Position numbers and translations under genes: made by a program. The notes below the pieces were generated by a model. It did not search any database. It was not told the DNA's origin and was given only the letters and a program-made list of their open reading frames with translations. This document shows positions 44,905 through 54,593 of a stretch of DNA of 64,000 bases, piece after piece (positions within the stretch are counted from its first letter, which is position 1; every line of letters starts with the position of its first letter). Origin of the DNA: Bacteroidota bacterium (GTDB taxonomy: Bacteria; Bacteroidota; Bacteroidia; NS11-12g; UBA9320); NCBI GenBank assembly GCA_016124755.1, contig WGNA01000002.1:62001-126000 (forward strand), written 5' to 3'.

Positions 44905-46717
44905 TATAATCCGACTTCTTCCTGAGTCTATTGCCAACCAGATTGCGGCAGGTGAGGTAGTTCAAAGACCAGCTTCGGTGGTTAAAGAACTTCTCGAAAA
45001 CAGTCTTGATGCCGGAGCAACATCCATTACGCTGATTTTTAAAGATGGTGGCCAAACACTGATTCAGGTTATCGACAACGGAAAGGGAATGAGCGATACC
45101 GATGCCCGGATGTGTTGGGAACGCCACGCCACTTCTAAAATTAAAGAAGCTCAGGATTTATTTGCCTTATCCACTTATGGTTTCCGGGGAGAAGCATTAG
45201 CCAGCATTGCTTCCGTATCTCAGGTAGAACTAAAAACCAGATCCGATGAAGATTCGCTCGGCAATCGAATAGTAATTGAAGCCGGGGAGGTAAAAAAACA
45301 GGAGCCGGTTCAATTCAACCGGGGAACTTCCATTTCCGTAAAAAACCTGTTCTTTAACATTCCGGTTCGGCGTAACTTTCTGAAATCGATAACAGTTGAA
45401 AGCCGCTATATAATTGAAGAGTTTCAGCGATGTGCCCTTGCCCGACCGGATGTGGAAATGATTCTGGTTAACGGTAATAGTGAAGTGTACAAGCTGGAAC
45501 CTACCGATCTCCGTCAACGCATTGAAGATGTATTGGCTAAATCCAAATCGGGTAAACTCATTTCCATTGAAGAAGATACAGAGATTGTAAAACTACATGG
45601 CTTTGTGGGAAGCCCGGAACGAGCCCGGAAAACGCGTGGAGATCAGTATCTGTTCGTAAACGGCCGGTACATTCGGGATGCCTATTTTCACCATGCGATC
45701 AGTCAGCCGTTTGATGGATTGATCGAATCTGACTTCCACCCCATGTACGTTATTTTCATGGAGATGGATCCGGCACGCATTGATGTAAATGTTCATCCGA
45801 CCAAAACCGAGGTAAAGTTTGAAGACGGCCGACACATTTATGCGATCATAAAATCGGTGGTGCAGAAAGCGCTGTCGAAATACCATCAGACTCCGGTTAT
45901 TGAAACCATCCCCGGGATTTTTCAAACAGAGAGTTTCGTTAACCGACTTCCGGATACCGGGAAAGTTTTCAGCAACAACCCAACACCGGTCAGTCCGGGA
46001 TATTCTCCCTTTGAACAAAACCGAAAGCGGGAGAAACAACCCACCCATTGGGAGAGGTTATACGAACCCTTCCGCGACAATCCGGCACCCGAGTTTCAAT
46101 CGCGGGAAGAACCAAAACCGCTGATACAAAAAGAGGATGTCCGGATCGGAAAAAGCTTTCAGTTTAACTATACGTATCTCGCAGCAGAAATTAACGGATC
46201 TTTATACCTGGTTCATCAGCAGCGAGCCCATGAACGTGTGTTATACGAGAAATATCTGGGTCAGTTAAAGCAGGGGAAAACGCCGAGTCAGCAGTTGCTG
46301 TTCCCAAGAACTATTGAACTTCCGGCCGCCGATTATCATCTTATAATGGATTTGTCTGATGAACTTGAGCAACTTGGCTTTGACATCAGTTCATTTGGGA
46401 AAAATACCGTGATTGTAAACGGAACACCAGCCGATATTAAAAAAGGCGAGGAGCGGGAAATGCTAGAAGGCATACTCGATAGTTTTAAAATGAACGAGCA
46501 ATCGCTTCATCTCGACAAAAGAGAAAATCTGGCAAGAGCTTTAGCCCGAAACGCTTGTATGCCGAATAAATCACCACTTTCAGAGGAGTCGATAAACTCT
46601 CTGCTTCAATCGTTGTTTCAATGTAATCATCCGGGTCATACGCCTTCAGGCCGGGTGGTGCTCAATGCGTTTGAACCGGAGCAATTGGAGGCCATGTTTA
46701 AGAAGAGCGGAAGCTGA
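44897..46717 (+). CDS. mutL: DNA mismatch repair protein MutL
   Basis: About 606 residues. GHKL ATPase N-terminus: RLLPESIANQIAAGEVVQRP, the ELLENSLDAGA motif (catalytic glutamate), TYGFRGEALASIASV (ATP lid). The transducer domain follows, then a low-complexity linker (about 330-410) and the C-terminal dimerisation domain. That domain ends ACMPNKSPLSEESINSL and CNHPGHTPSGRVV, the zinc-region motifs, while the QxDHAAxERxxYE endonuclease motif appears as LVHQQRAHERVLYEKY, which lacks the aspartate; nicking activity is thus uncertain. The ATG at 44897 matches the family start. mutS is not here. Confidence 0.95.
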   Translation: MPDIIRLLPESIANQIAAGEVVQRPASVVKELLENSLDAGATSITLIFKDGGQTLIQVIDNGKGMSDTDARMCWERHATSKIKEAQDLFALSTYGFRGEALASIASVSQVELKTRSDEDSLGNRIVIEAGEVKKQEPVQFNRGTSISVKNLFFNIPVRRNFLKSITVESRYIIEEFQRCALARPDVEMILVNGNSEVYKLEPTDLRQRIEDVLAKSKSGKLISIEEDTEIVKLHGFVGSPERARKTRGDQYLFVNGRYIRDAYFHHAISQPFDGLIESDFHPMYVIFMEMDPARIDVNVHPTKTEVKFEDGRHIYAIIKSVVQKALSKYHQTPVIETIPGIFQTESFVNRLPDTGKVFSNNPTPVSPGYSPFEQNRKREKQPTHWERLYEPFRDNPAPEFQSREEPKPLIQKEDVRIGKSFQFNYTYLAAEINGSLYLVHQQRAHERVLYEKYLGQLKQGKTPSQQLLFPRTIELPAADYHLIMDLSDELEQLGFDISSFGKNTVIVNGTPADIKKGEEREMLEGILDSFKMNEQSLHLDKRENLARALARNACMPNKSPLSEESINSLLQSLFQCNHPGHTPSGRVVLNAFEPEQLEAMFKKSGS

Positions 46718-46721
46718 TATT

Positions 46722-47462
46722 ATGCAATACCGATTGTCAGACGGAACCCCACCGGTAGTAAAAAACCTGCTGATTATTAATGTTCTTTTTTTTGTTGCCA
46801 CCATTGTGGCCCAATCAAAAGGAATTGATTTGATCAATTTGCTGGGAATGCATTATCCGCAATCTCAGTTCTTCAGACCCTGGCAAATTCTCACACATTT
46901 TTTCATGCACGGAGGGCTCACACACATCTTCTTTAACATGTTTGCACTCTGGATGTTCGGTCGTATGCTTGAAATGGTCTGGGGTTCAAAACGCTTTTTA
47001 TTTTTCTATCTTGTGACGGCTTTTTCTGCAGCACTTCTTCATTTTCTGGTGGTTCACTATCAAATCATTCAACTTACAAACTCCATGGATCCATCGCAGG
47101 TTCAGGAAGTGATAAACGAAGGTTGGAAAGTGATCCAAATGGATAAGAATTTTATGGATCCGTCAATGGCACATTTGAATGGATTATATAATGGTGCGGT
47201 TGTCGGGGCATCCGGTGCTGTTTTCGGATTGTTGGGCGCATGCTTTATTCTCTTTCCGAATATGATTCTGATGCTAATTATCCCGCCAATACCAATCAAG
47301 ATGAAATACTTTGTAACAATCTACGGGCTCATTGAGTTATTCAGTGGAGTCGCAAATTTGCCGGGAGACAACATCGCTCACTTTGCTCATCTTGGCGGAT
47401 TGATAGCGGGTATTATAATTGTCAAATATTGGAACCAAACCAGGAGAGATTCCTTCTTTTAG
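46722..47462 (+). CDS. Rhomboid family intramembrane serine protease (first of two)
   Basis: About 246 residues with six or seven membrane segments. Catalytic serine in GASGAVFGLLGACF (about 160), histidine in AHFAHLGGLIAG (about 225), the L1-loop arginine region WMFGRMLEMVWGSKRFLFFY after the HGGLTHIFFNMFALW motif. It has the GASG..H architecture of active rhomboids. It starts five bases after the mutL stop. Substrates unknown. Confidence 0.9.
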   Translation: MQYRLSDGTPPVVKNLLIINVLFFVATIVAQSKGIDLINLLGMHYPQSQFFRPWQILTHFFMHGGLTHIFFNMFALWMFGRMLEMVWGSKRFLFFYLVTAFSAALLHFLVVHYQIIQLTNSMDPSQVQEVINEGWKVIQMDKNFMDPSMAHLNGLYNGAVVGASGAVFGLLGACFILFPNMILMLIIPPIPIKMKYFVTIYGLIELFSGVANLPGDNIAHFAHLGGLIAGIIIVKYWNQTRRDSFF

Positions 47463-47483
47463 TATTATTGATTGAGCCGCAGA

Positions 47484-48398
47484 ATGAACGTTTGGGAAAG
47501 CATTAAATACGAGTTTAACAAAGATGATTCACCGATCCGGAAACTGGTTATCATCAATGTTGCAGTATTCGTTTTGGCAGGTTTGGCGTCTTTCATTCTA
47601 CACCTTTACAAACTCGATGTAGATTTTTATCTCAGCAAGTATTTTTATCTTCCATCATGGTTTAGTGAGTTCATCACCAAACCATGGACACTGCTCACCT
47701 ACATGTTCTTCCATGCGGGTGTTATGCACATACTGTTTAATATGCTCTGGCTGTATTTCATCGGGCGCATTCTTATCGACTTCACAACCAACAAACGCTT
47801 TTACCAGATCTATTTTTTCGGCGGATTAACCGGTGGTGTACTTTACCTTTTGTTCTATAATGTTTTTCCGATTTTCACACAGATGCCGGAATCTTCTGTG
47901 ATGTTAGGTGCCTCCGGAGCGGTAAATGCAATTATCGTTGCAACGGCCGTTCTGGTTCCGAACTACGAGATATTTCTGTTTGGTATTTTCCGGGTACGAC
48001 TGAAATGGATTGCGTTATTTTTAGTGATGATGGATGTTCTTCTATTTTCTCAGGGAAATGAAGGAGGAAGACTGGCACATCTCGGCGGTGCAGCATTCGG
48101 GGCACTTTATGTTCTTCAAATGCAGGGAAGACTCAATTTGAATTTTAATTTCCTTCGCAAAATCAGGAACCCATTTAAACCCAAATATCAGGTGATAGAC
48201 GAGAGCAAAATTTTGAGAAATAAAAAATCTCCGAACACATCCGGCTCAACTTCGAAAAGCACAAATCCGTTTAACATCCGCACCTCCGGAAAACCCGGTC
48301 AGGAAGAGATTGATGCAATTCTGGATAAAATCAGCCAGTCGGGTTACGAAAGTCTGAGCAAGGAAGAAAAAGAAATGTTGTTCAGAGCCAGCGAGTAA
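47484..48398 (+). CDS. Rhomboid family protease with DUF6576-type tail (second of two)
   Basis: About 304 residues. The rhomboid core shows HAGVMHILFNMLWLYFIGR, catalytic serine in MLGASGAVNAIIVATAV and histidine in RLAHLGGAAFGALY. Past the membrane part (about 215-304) a charged linker leads to the EEIDAILDKISQSGYESLSK tail found on many Bacteroidota rhomboids. A TTG four codons upstream is also available. It shares only the fold with its neighbour, so the pair is old. The next gene follows after four bases. Confidence 0.88.
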   Translation: MNVWESIKYEFNKDDSPIRKLVIINVAVFVLAGLASFILHLYKLDVDFYLSKYFYLPSWFSEFITKPWTLLTYMFFHAGVMHILFNMLWLYFIGRILIDFTTNKRFYQIYFFGGLTGGVLYLLFYNVFPIFTQMPESSVMLGASGAVNAIIVATAVLVPNYEIFLFGIFRVRLKWIALFLVMMDVLLFSQGNEGGRLAHLGGAAFGALYVLQMQGRLNLNFNFLRKIRNPFKPKYQVIDESKILRNKKSPNTSGSTSKSTNPFNIRTSGKPGQEEIDAILDKISQSGYESLSKEEKEMLFRASE

Positions 48399-48402
48399 CA
48401 GA

Positions 48403-49428
48403 ATGAAAAAATTCTTCCGGTTAATAGCCGGCTTACTTCTGTGGGGAATAATCGCCGGTTTGTTGTTGTCTTATCTGGCACCTTTCATTAACCCGAAACA
48501 TTTCTGGCCGATCGTATTTTTCGGTCTTACCTTTCAAATCTGGTACATCGCCGGAATTCTTATGTGGATTCCCGCCTTCAACCGAGGACTGAAAAGAGGA
48601 ATGATCATGACTGCGGTTCTCCTGATGGGTTTGCCGTATGTTCATCGAATGGTCGGTTTTTCAGGCGATAAAAATCCCGGAGAGCACAACCTAAATGTCG
48701 TTTCATTTAACACCTGGGGCTTTGGAAAAGACAAACAAAACCCGGATCGGATCGCGCAATTTCTCGATTCCAATCAGGTGGATTTTGCCACATTATTCGA
48801 ATTAAATCAGGATTATGGAAAGGTTAAACCCAAAACTCTTCCGTACAAAAGAAGCAACGCAGTTCATGGTTGGTATTGCGGAGTTCAGATATTTTCACGC
48901 TACCCGATAATCAGATCCGAAAACCTGCCTTTACCAAGTACCTACAGCGATGCAATCTTTACCGATATTGTCCGGGACAAAGACACTATTCGTATTTATT
49001 CTCTCCATCTTGAAAGCAATAGAATTAAACCCGACGACTATCACAAGATGAAACAACTGAATCTCGACGATAATTATCAAGTGCATGCGCAAGGCATCGT
49101 AAGAAGACTAAAACAAGCTTCTCAAAAAAGAGCCGGGCAAAGTGATTTGTTGAGCCAACACATGTCAACGTCTCCCTATCCGGTAATTATTTGTATGGAT
49201 TTAAACGATACACCGAACAGTTATGCGTATCGCCAACTCAGAGGTGACCGTTCTGATTCTTTTGTGGAGGGAGGTCAGGGTTGGGGAGCGACTTATCAGA
49301 AACCCTTCCCCTTTTTGAGGATTGATTACATCCTTCATGATCCGTATTTCCGCTGCACAAGTTTCCGCAAGTATTCCGGGATTAATTCAGATCACCAGTT
49401 GATATTTGCCCGCCTAACGAATCGATAA
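48403..49428 (+). CDS. Membrane-anchored endonuclease/exonuclease/phosphatase (EEP) family protein
   Basis: 341 residues. Three N-terminal membrane segments (about 1-80) hold an EEP domain outside: NVVSFNTWGF, metal-binding glutamate in TLFELNQDYGKV, YSLHLESNR (histidine), ICMDLNDTPNSYAY (catalytic aspartate and asparagine), RIDYILHDP and NSDHQLIFARL (final histidine). All catalytic residues are present. Members with this membrane head in Bacteroidota act on unknown phosphodiesters; a lipid or nucleic acid target is possible. Confidence 0.85.
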   Translation: MKKFFRLIAGLLLWGIIAGLLLSYLAPFINPKHFWPIVFFGLTFQIWYIAGILMWIPAFNRGLKRGMIMTAVLLMGLPYVHRMVGFSGDKNPGEHNLNVVSFNTWGFGKDKQNPDRIAQFLDSNQVDFATLFELNQDYGKVKPKTLPYKRSNAVHGWYCGVQIFSRYPIIRSENLPLPSTYSDAIFTDIVRDKDTIRIYSLHLESNRIKPDDYHKMKQLNLDDNYQVHAQGIVRRLKQASQKRAGQSDLLSQHMSTSPYPVIICMDLNDTPNSYAYRQLRGDRSDSFVEGGQGWGATYQKPFPFLRIDYILHDPYFRCTSFRKYSGINSDHQLIFARLTNR

Positions 49429-49442
49429 CCAACACAACGCAA

Positions 49443-50087
49443 ATGGAATTTATAGACCTGAAACTCGCGGAATATGCCGAGAATCACACATCTCCGGAAA
49501 CCGAAATTCTTTCCCGTTTAAATCGCGACACATACGCAAACGTGTTGATGCCCCGAATGCTTTCTGGCCATATTCAGGGGAGAATTCTCAGTATGTTCAG
49601 CAAAATGGTTCGACCTAATTTTATTTTAGAAGTGGGAACGTACACCGGTTACTCAGCGCTGTGTCTTGCAGAAGGATTAGCACCTGAGGGAAAGCTTCTC
49701 ACCATGGATATTAATGAAGAACTTGAAGACCGCATCAATTCATACTTTAAAGAGTCACCGTTTGCCGGTCAGATCGAATTGAAAATCGGCGACGCAACTC
49801 AAATTATTCCAACCATTGATCAGCCGGTGGATCTTGCATTTATCGATGCAGATAAAGAAAACTACTCTGTTTATTTTGATATGATCATCGACAAAATGCC
49901 ATCCGGAGGAATTATCATCGCCGACAACGTTTTGTGGAGCGGCAAGATTCTGAATGCAGATGAGATCGCCAGAGATGAAGAGACCCGGGCCTTGCATCAG
50001 TTCAATGAAAAAATCCAGACCGACAATCGTGTTGAAAATGTCTTGATGCCCGTTCGCGACGGACTGATGGTCATCCGAAAAAAATAA
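49443..50087 (+). CDS. O-methyltransferase (catechol/caffeoyl-CoA type)
   Basis: 214 residues. SAM-dependent class I methyltransferase of the PF01596 family: the glycine-rich motif I is ILEVGTYTGYSALCLAEG (about 62-80), the acidic loop is LTMDINEEL, and the metal-ligand aspartates lie in AFIDADKENYSVYF and GIIIADNVLWSGKI. It probably methylates a phenolic or catechol-like small molecule. It lies in the + strand run between an EEP protein and a cyclophilin, with short gaps. Confidence 0.9.
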   Translation: MEFIDLKLAEYAENHTSPETEILSRLNRDTYANVLMPRMLSGHIQGRILSMFSKMVRPNFILEVGTYTGYSALCLAEGLAPEGKLLTMDINEELEDRINSYFKESPFAGQIELKIGDATQIIPTIDQPVDLAFIDADKENYSVYFDMIIDKMPSGGIIIADNVLWSGKILNADEIARDEETRALHQFNEKIQTDNRVENVLMPVRDGLMVIRKK

Positions 50088-50096
50088 ACACTTGGC

Positions 50097-50104
50097 TAAA
50101 TTTG
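50097..50104 (+). promoter_or_regulatory. Bacteroidota -7 promoter element (TAAATTTG) for cyclophilin-pgk
   Basis: Exact TAnnTTTG 25 bases before the ATG at 50130. Confidence 0.45.
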
Positions 50105-50129
50105 CCAGCCCCAAACAGAACATTTTGAT

Positions 50130-50873
50130 ATGAGAAAAATTCAATTAGCACTAATCGCAGTATTTTCTGTTGCCTTCATTTCCTGTGATAAAGGAAAATC
50201 AAATGCAAATTCAGAAGCCGGAGAAACCGGAAGTTCAGAGACGACCAAATTTGTAAAAGAGGAACATTTCCTCAATCCGGATACCGTTCGTAAATATTTC
50301 GGAGAAGGTTTATATGCTCAATTGTACACGCATCACCAAAGTGTTTTGATTAAACTGGAGATGGAAAAAACACCCCTTACCGTTGCCAACTTTGTGGCTC
50401 TTGCGGAGGGAACAATGCCCAATACAGCAAAACCGGCAGGTGAACCATTCTACGACGGTCTCACCTTTCACCGGGTAATCAGCAAGTTCAACGGAGATGA
50501 TCAGGACTTCATGATTCAGGGTGGAGACCCAATGGGCACCGGAATGGGCGGGCCGGGTTATAATTTCCGTGACGAATTCGACGCCTCGCTGAAACACACT
50601 GAACCAGGAAAACTATCCATGGCGAACAGCGGCCCGGGAACGAACGGAAGTCAGTTCTTTATTACGGTTGCTCCAACTCCCTGGCTTGATGGGAAACACA
50701 CCATTTTTGGTCATGTGGTCGACGGTCAGCAATACGCCAACAACACATTACAGGGAGATAAGATCGACTTCATCCATATTATCCGGATTGGTGAAGCAGC
50801 TCAAAACTTTAATGCACTTGAAACATTCAATTCTTTGAAAGATGGCAACAACAGCGACAATTCCAACAATTGA
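50130..50873 (+). CDS. Cyclophilin-type peptidyl-prolyl isomerase, lipoprotein
   Basis: 247 residues. The lipobox VAFISC (Cys about 19) makes it an exported lipoprotein. After a Ser/Glu-rich linker the cyclophilin fold is complete: [22 protein letters not shown] (catalytic arginine), [38 protein letters not shown], and [15 protein letters not shown] with the tryptophan of the proline pocket. It folds envelope proteins. Its last 32 bases overlap the start of pgk, an unusually long overlap. Confidence 0.92.
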   Translation: MRKIQLALIAVFSVAFISCDKGKSNANSEAGETGSSETTKFVKEEHFLNPDTVRKYFGEGLYAQLYTHHQSVLIKLEMEKTPLTVANFVALAEGTMPNTAKPAGEPFYDGLTFHRVISKFNGDDQDFMIQGGDPMGTGMGGPGYNFRDEFDASLKHTEPGKLSMANSGPGTNGSQFFITVAPTPWLDGKHTIFGHVVDGQQYANNTLQGDKIDFIHIIRIGEAAQNFNALETFNSLKDGNNSDNSNN

Positions 50874-52050
50874 TCAATTCAACTTCAGCGGCAAAAAAGC
50901 CCTGATTCGCGTTGATTTTAATGTTCCGTTAAATGCAGAATTTGAAATCACCGACGATGCGAGAATGACCGCTGCGGTTCCAACTATTAAAAAGGTTTTG
51001 AATAATGGTGGTTCTGTAATTCTGATGTCGCACCTCGGTCGGCCTAAAACAGGTCCGGAAGACAAATTTTCACTCCGTCATCTGGTGAATCATCTTTCTG
51101 AAATTACCGGCACAAAGGTGCTTTTTGCAAACGACTGCATCGGTGAAGAAGCGGTTGAGAAAAGTCGAAACCTGAAGCCAGGCGAAATTCTCCTTCTTGA
51201 AAATCTCCGGTTCTATAATGAAGAAACCGCAGGAGACGAGGCTTTTACCGCTAAGCTTGCTTCTCTCGGAGACTTTTATGTAAATGATGCATTTGGAACG
51301 GCACACCGGGCTCATGCATCAACAGCCGTTATTGCCAATCATTTCCCCGGAAATAAATGCTTTGGTTATGTGATGGCTAATGAAATATCGAATGCCGACA
51401 AGGTGATGAAAACTCCGGGCAGACCTTTTACAGCAATTGTTGGAGGAGCAAAGGTTTCAGACAAACTTCTGATTCTCGAAAACCTGATGAACATTGCCGA
51501 CAACATCATCATTGGGGGCGGAATGGCATACACCTTTATTAAAGCTCAGGGGGGAAATATCGGTAATAGCCTTTGCGAATCGGATCGGCTCCAGTTAACA
51601 TTGGATCTGCTGGAAAAAGCCAAATCGAAAGGAGTAAATATCTTTTTACCCGAAGATTCGGTTTGTGCGAGATCTTTCTCAAACGAAGACGGGAACGACA
51701 CCTACAACAGCAACAACATCCCCGATGGCTGGATGGGACTCGATATAGGACCCAAAGCAGTTCAGAAATTCAGTGAGGTTATCGGTGAATCTAAAACATT
51801 GTTGTGGAACGGCCCAATGGGAGTTTTTGAATTCAGCAATTTCGAAAACGGCAGCAAGTCGGTTGCAAATGCAGTTGCCGAAGCAACTTCCAATGGTTCA
51901 TTCTCACTCATCGGAGGCGGTGACAGCGCAGCAGCCATCAAGAAGTTTGATCTTCTTAATGAAGTTAGTTATGTATCAACCGGCGGAGGTGCTCTTCTCG
52001 AATATTTTGAAGGAAAAGATCTTCCGGGAATCGCGAGCGTTTTGAATTGA
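50842..52050 (+). CDS. pgk: Phosphoglycerate kinase
   Basis: 402 residues. Glycolytic conversion of 1,3-bisphosphoglycerate and ADP to 3-phosphoglycerate and [14 protein letters not shown] (N-domain substrate site), [56 protein letters not shown] and the Gly-rich [15 protein letters not shown] near the C-terminus are all there. The start overlaps the end of the cyclophilin gene by 32 bases; no closer in-frame start exists, and the family N-terminus begins about eight residues into the protein, so translation coupling is likely. Confidence 0.96.
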   Translation: MATTATIPTIDQFNFSGKKALIRVDFNVPLNAEFEITDDARMTAAVPTIKKVLNNGGSVILMSHLGRPKTGPEDKFSLRHLVNHLSEITGTKVLFANDCIGEEAVEKSRNLKPGEILLLENLRFYNEETAGDEAFTAKLASLGDFYVNDAFGTAHRAHASTAVIANHFPGNKCFGYVMANEISNADKVMKTPGRPFTAIVGGAKVSDKLLILENLMNIADNIIIGGGMAYTFIKAQGGNIGNSLCESDRLQLTLDLLEKAKSKGVNIFLPEDSVCARSFSNEDGNDTYNSNNIPDGWMGLDIGPKAVQKFSEVIGESKTLLWNGPMGVFEFSNFENGSKSVANAVAEATSNGSFSLIGGGDSAAAIKKFDLLNEVSYVSTGGGALLEYFEGKDLPGIASVLN

Positions 52051-52059
52051 AGCGTTAGA

Positions 52060-52083
52060 ATTAACGTTTAAACAGACGTTAAT
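52060..52083. repeat. Inverted repeat between pgk and the convergent PIG-L gene
   Basis: Perfect arms ATTAACGT (52060-52067) / ACGTTAAT (52076-52083) with an eight-base loop. It may help end both transcripts, but no clear T-run follows. Confidence 0.4.
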
Positions 52084-54589
52084 TTCCGAGCGAAACCAGA
52101 TTCGCCATCAAACGGAATGCTCCGGGAACACCGGCAGGAAGCTCCCTGAAAAAGGAAAGTCCCGTGTACACGAAATAGCCTTTACCGTAATTCGCAACCA
52201 ACAAACTTCCGTTTCGGGCGGGCTCGTTTTCGTCGTGAATCGAAAGTAAGGCCGAATAGTTTTCATCCCATGATTCCGGGAAATACAGACCGCGTTCCTG
52301 TACCCAATTACTAAAATCGCTGTTGGTTATTTTGTTTGGCGTGTTCAGCGCCGGGTGATCTCCTTTCAGTAAAGTTACCTGAGCATCTTCTTCCGTAACC
52401 CGATCGCGGGAGAGTTTTAATGGAAAAGGTCCGATATCATTCGAATACAAGCGATGTGAAGTGTTGTACTGAACCACGACATTGCCACCGTTTTCCACGT
52501 ATTTCATTAACACCTGATGTACATCGCCGATATTTTCGAGTGTGTTGAAAGCTCTTACGCCAACTACAATCGCGTCGAAGTTTAAAGGTCGCTGAAGAAT
52601 ATCATTAACCGTTATTTCTGTAACCGAATAACCAATTTCTCTGAGCGCATCAGGCACTTTATCTCCGGCGCCCATCAGGTAGCCGATTGTGTTTCCGCGC
52701 TTTTCAATACTAATGTTCTGAAGAGATGATGAAGCTTTCGGGAAATAAGCAGTGTTCGGAATGTGATCATACAAAATCTCGCGAATGCTCTGATTCCAGC
52801 CTTGAGTTTCGTTTTTAAATACGACTGAAATTTCTCCGGACTGCTGATTTGACGGGGAAGAAACGGTGAACTCAAATGTTTGGCGATTGCCTTTCGCACC
52901 TGTTTTAACAGAATAAAACGCAGGTTCACATTTCCATCCTTCCGGGAGATTCAGCATCACCTTTCCCTCTGTTCCCGGCTTTCCGGAAATGCAATTCACC
53001 AACACTTTTCGGGTAGCTCCGGCCGTGAAAACATAAACTTCTTTTTCCAACCCGGGCATCACGTCGGGAACAACAACAAGGGGTTCCCGAATTTCTCCCT
53101 TTACCGGATCGGTGCTTCCATACCAAACCGGAAATGGAAGTACGATCTCCTGATTTTCAATTTTAATTTTAACCGAACAGACAAATTCATACGGATTTAC
53201 CGGTTGTCCGATCAAAGACAAATCCGTTGGAACCGTATACGATCCAAGTGTTTTACTCCCCGAAAGCCAATACGGTTGAGAAACCGGATGGTCTTTCGAT
53301 ACACTTCCTTCTTTTTTAATATGAAATCCGTTTCCGGTAATGGAAACCACAGCGCTTTCCTGAATTCCCAATGTCGGTATCTTATATTCCAATAACTCAA
53401 CATTAGCCAAAGACGAAAATGATGTAATGTCGATGGTGACCGGAATCCCGGTTTCACCCCGGTAGATCTTTCTCTCGGAAGCAAGTACCGAAACGCGAAG
53501 CCCGAGGCAGTCTGTAATTATGCGATCAAGTTCATCCTGCTTTTGGCGAATGATGTAGTCGTCAAGTTTCGCTGGGTTTTGCCTGATCAGGTTTTTAAGT
53601 TTTAACAGAGCAGCAATTGATTTTTCCGGGTGCAGGTAGTCGTATGTTCTGGTGATTTCCTGAATCAGTGTGGTTATGGATTTTGCGGTCGAATGATCAG
53701 ACCAATGGGTTTTCTGGTTGCTGAACAGTTCGTTTCCTTTTTGTTCTCCTCTTAATAACTGAAGAAGCTCCCTTTGTTCTTCGGAACTTGATGAACTTCC
53801 GAATCCCTGACTTTTATGCTGACTCCGGCTGAGAGCGGAAATTTCGGAACACGTTTTTCCGAGTAGAGGCAGGTAACTATTGACATTAAGTGCCAGATAC
53901 TTGTTCGGATTTTTCGCCATTTCCTCATCCATTTTTTCCTGACTTCCGTAAAACCAGTAGCTCGTATTCCAGAAGATTTTATTGACACTATGCGTTGAAT
54001 ACAACTTTGCCGATTCAGGATATTTGGCCGGATCAGAAGCATATTGAGCCGCCAAAAGAGCGAGTTGTGCAGAAGCGGTATGATGTCCGTGCGTCGAATG
54101 TTCCGGATTCACTTCCGGAGAAAAGCGTGTGATAATTATATCGGGTTTCACTTTTCTGATAACACAAACCATATCGGAAAGCACACCTTCCTTATCCCAG
54201 ATTTTCAGGGTCTCTTCCGGTGTTTTGGAAAAGCCGAAATCGATCGCTCTGGTAAAATACTGATGACCGCCGTCGATTCTTCGTGCTGCAAGAAGTTCAT
54301 TTGTGCGGATTAGCCCTAAACCGTCTCCGATCTCCGTACCGATTAAATTCTGCCCTCCATCTCCCCGGGTTATGCTGAGATAGGAAACATCCGCTTTTAA
54401 CTCGTTTGTGAGATAACTGATCAGCCGGGTATTTTCATCATCCGGATGTGCTGCGATATACAATACTCTTCCGATGTGATCCAGTTTTTCAATGTCGTGC
54501 AATATGGAGGAAGAGCTCTGAGCTCCGGATTTGACCGAAAAGACCAAAGTGTTTATGAGCAGCAGTAAAAGGTATTTGGATTTTAGCAT
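52079..54589 (-). CDS. Exported PIG-L (LmbE-like) deacetylase, large form
   Basis: About 836 residues. Signal peptide LKSKYLLLLLINTLVFSVKSGAQ. The N-terminal PIG-L domain (about 30-250) has the zinc motif AAHPDDENTRLI and the second ligand region HSTHGHHTAS, plus TRGDGGQNLIGTE. The middle is beta-rich (about 380-600). A C-terminal GATase-like/ThuA-like segment (about 610-836: VGVRAFNT and QYNTSHRLYS, then GLSFFRELPAGVPGAFRLMAN) closes it. It likely removes N-acetyl groups from a sugar in the periplasm. The start is taken at ATG 54589 because the longer TTG frame would overlap the phosphatase stop. It sits four bases after that gene. Confidence 0.85.
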   Translation of the reverse strand: MLKSKYLLLLLINTLVFSVKSGAQSSSSILHDIEKLDHIGRVLYIAAHPDDENTRLISYLTNELKADVSYLSITRGDGGQNLIGTEIGDGLGLIRTNELLAARRIDGGHQYFTRAIDFGFSKTPEETLKIWDKEGVLSDMVCVIRKVKPDIIITRFSPEVNPEHSTHGHHTASAQLALLAAQYASDPAKYPESAKLYSTHSVNKIFWNTSYWFYGSQEKMDEEMAKNPNKYLALNVNSYLPLLGKTCSEISALSRSQHKSQGFGSSSSSEEQRELLQLLRGEQKGNELFSNQKTHWSDHSTAKSITTLIQEITRTYDYLHPEKSIAALLKLKNLIRQNPAKLDDYIIRQKQDELDRIITDCLGLRVSVLASERKIYRGETGIPVTIDITSFSSLANVELLEYKIPTLGIQESAVVSITGNGFHIKKEGSVSKDHPVSQPYWLSGSKTLGSYTVPTDLSLIGQPVNPYEFVCSVKIKIENQEIVLPFPVWYGSTDPVKGEIREPLVVVPDVMPGLEKEVYVFTAGATRKVLVNCISGKPGTEGKVMLNLPEGWKCEPAFYSVKTGAKGNRQTFEFTVSSPSNQQSGEISVVFKNETQGWNQSIREILYDHIPNTAYFPKASSSLQNISIEKRGNTIGYLMGAGDKVPDALREIGYSVTEITVNDILQRPLNFDAIVVGVRAFNTLENIGDVHQVLMKYVENGGNVVVQYNTSHRLYSNDIGPFPLKLSRDRVTEEDAQVTLLKGDHPALNTPNKITNSDFSNWVQERGLYFPESWDENYSALLSIHDENEPARNGSLLVANYGKGYFVYTGLSFFRELPAGVPGAFRLMANLVSLGN

Positions 54590-54593
54590 TTGA

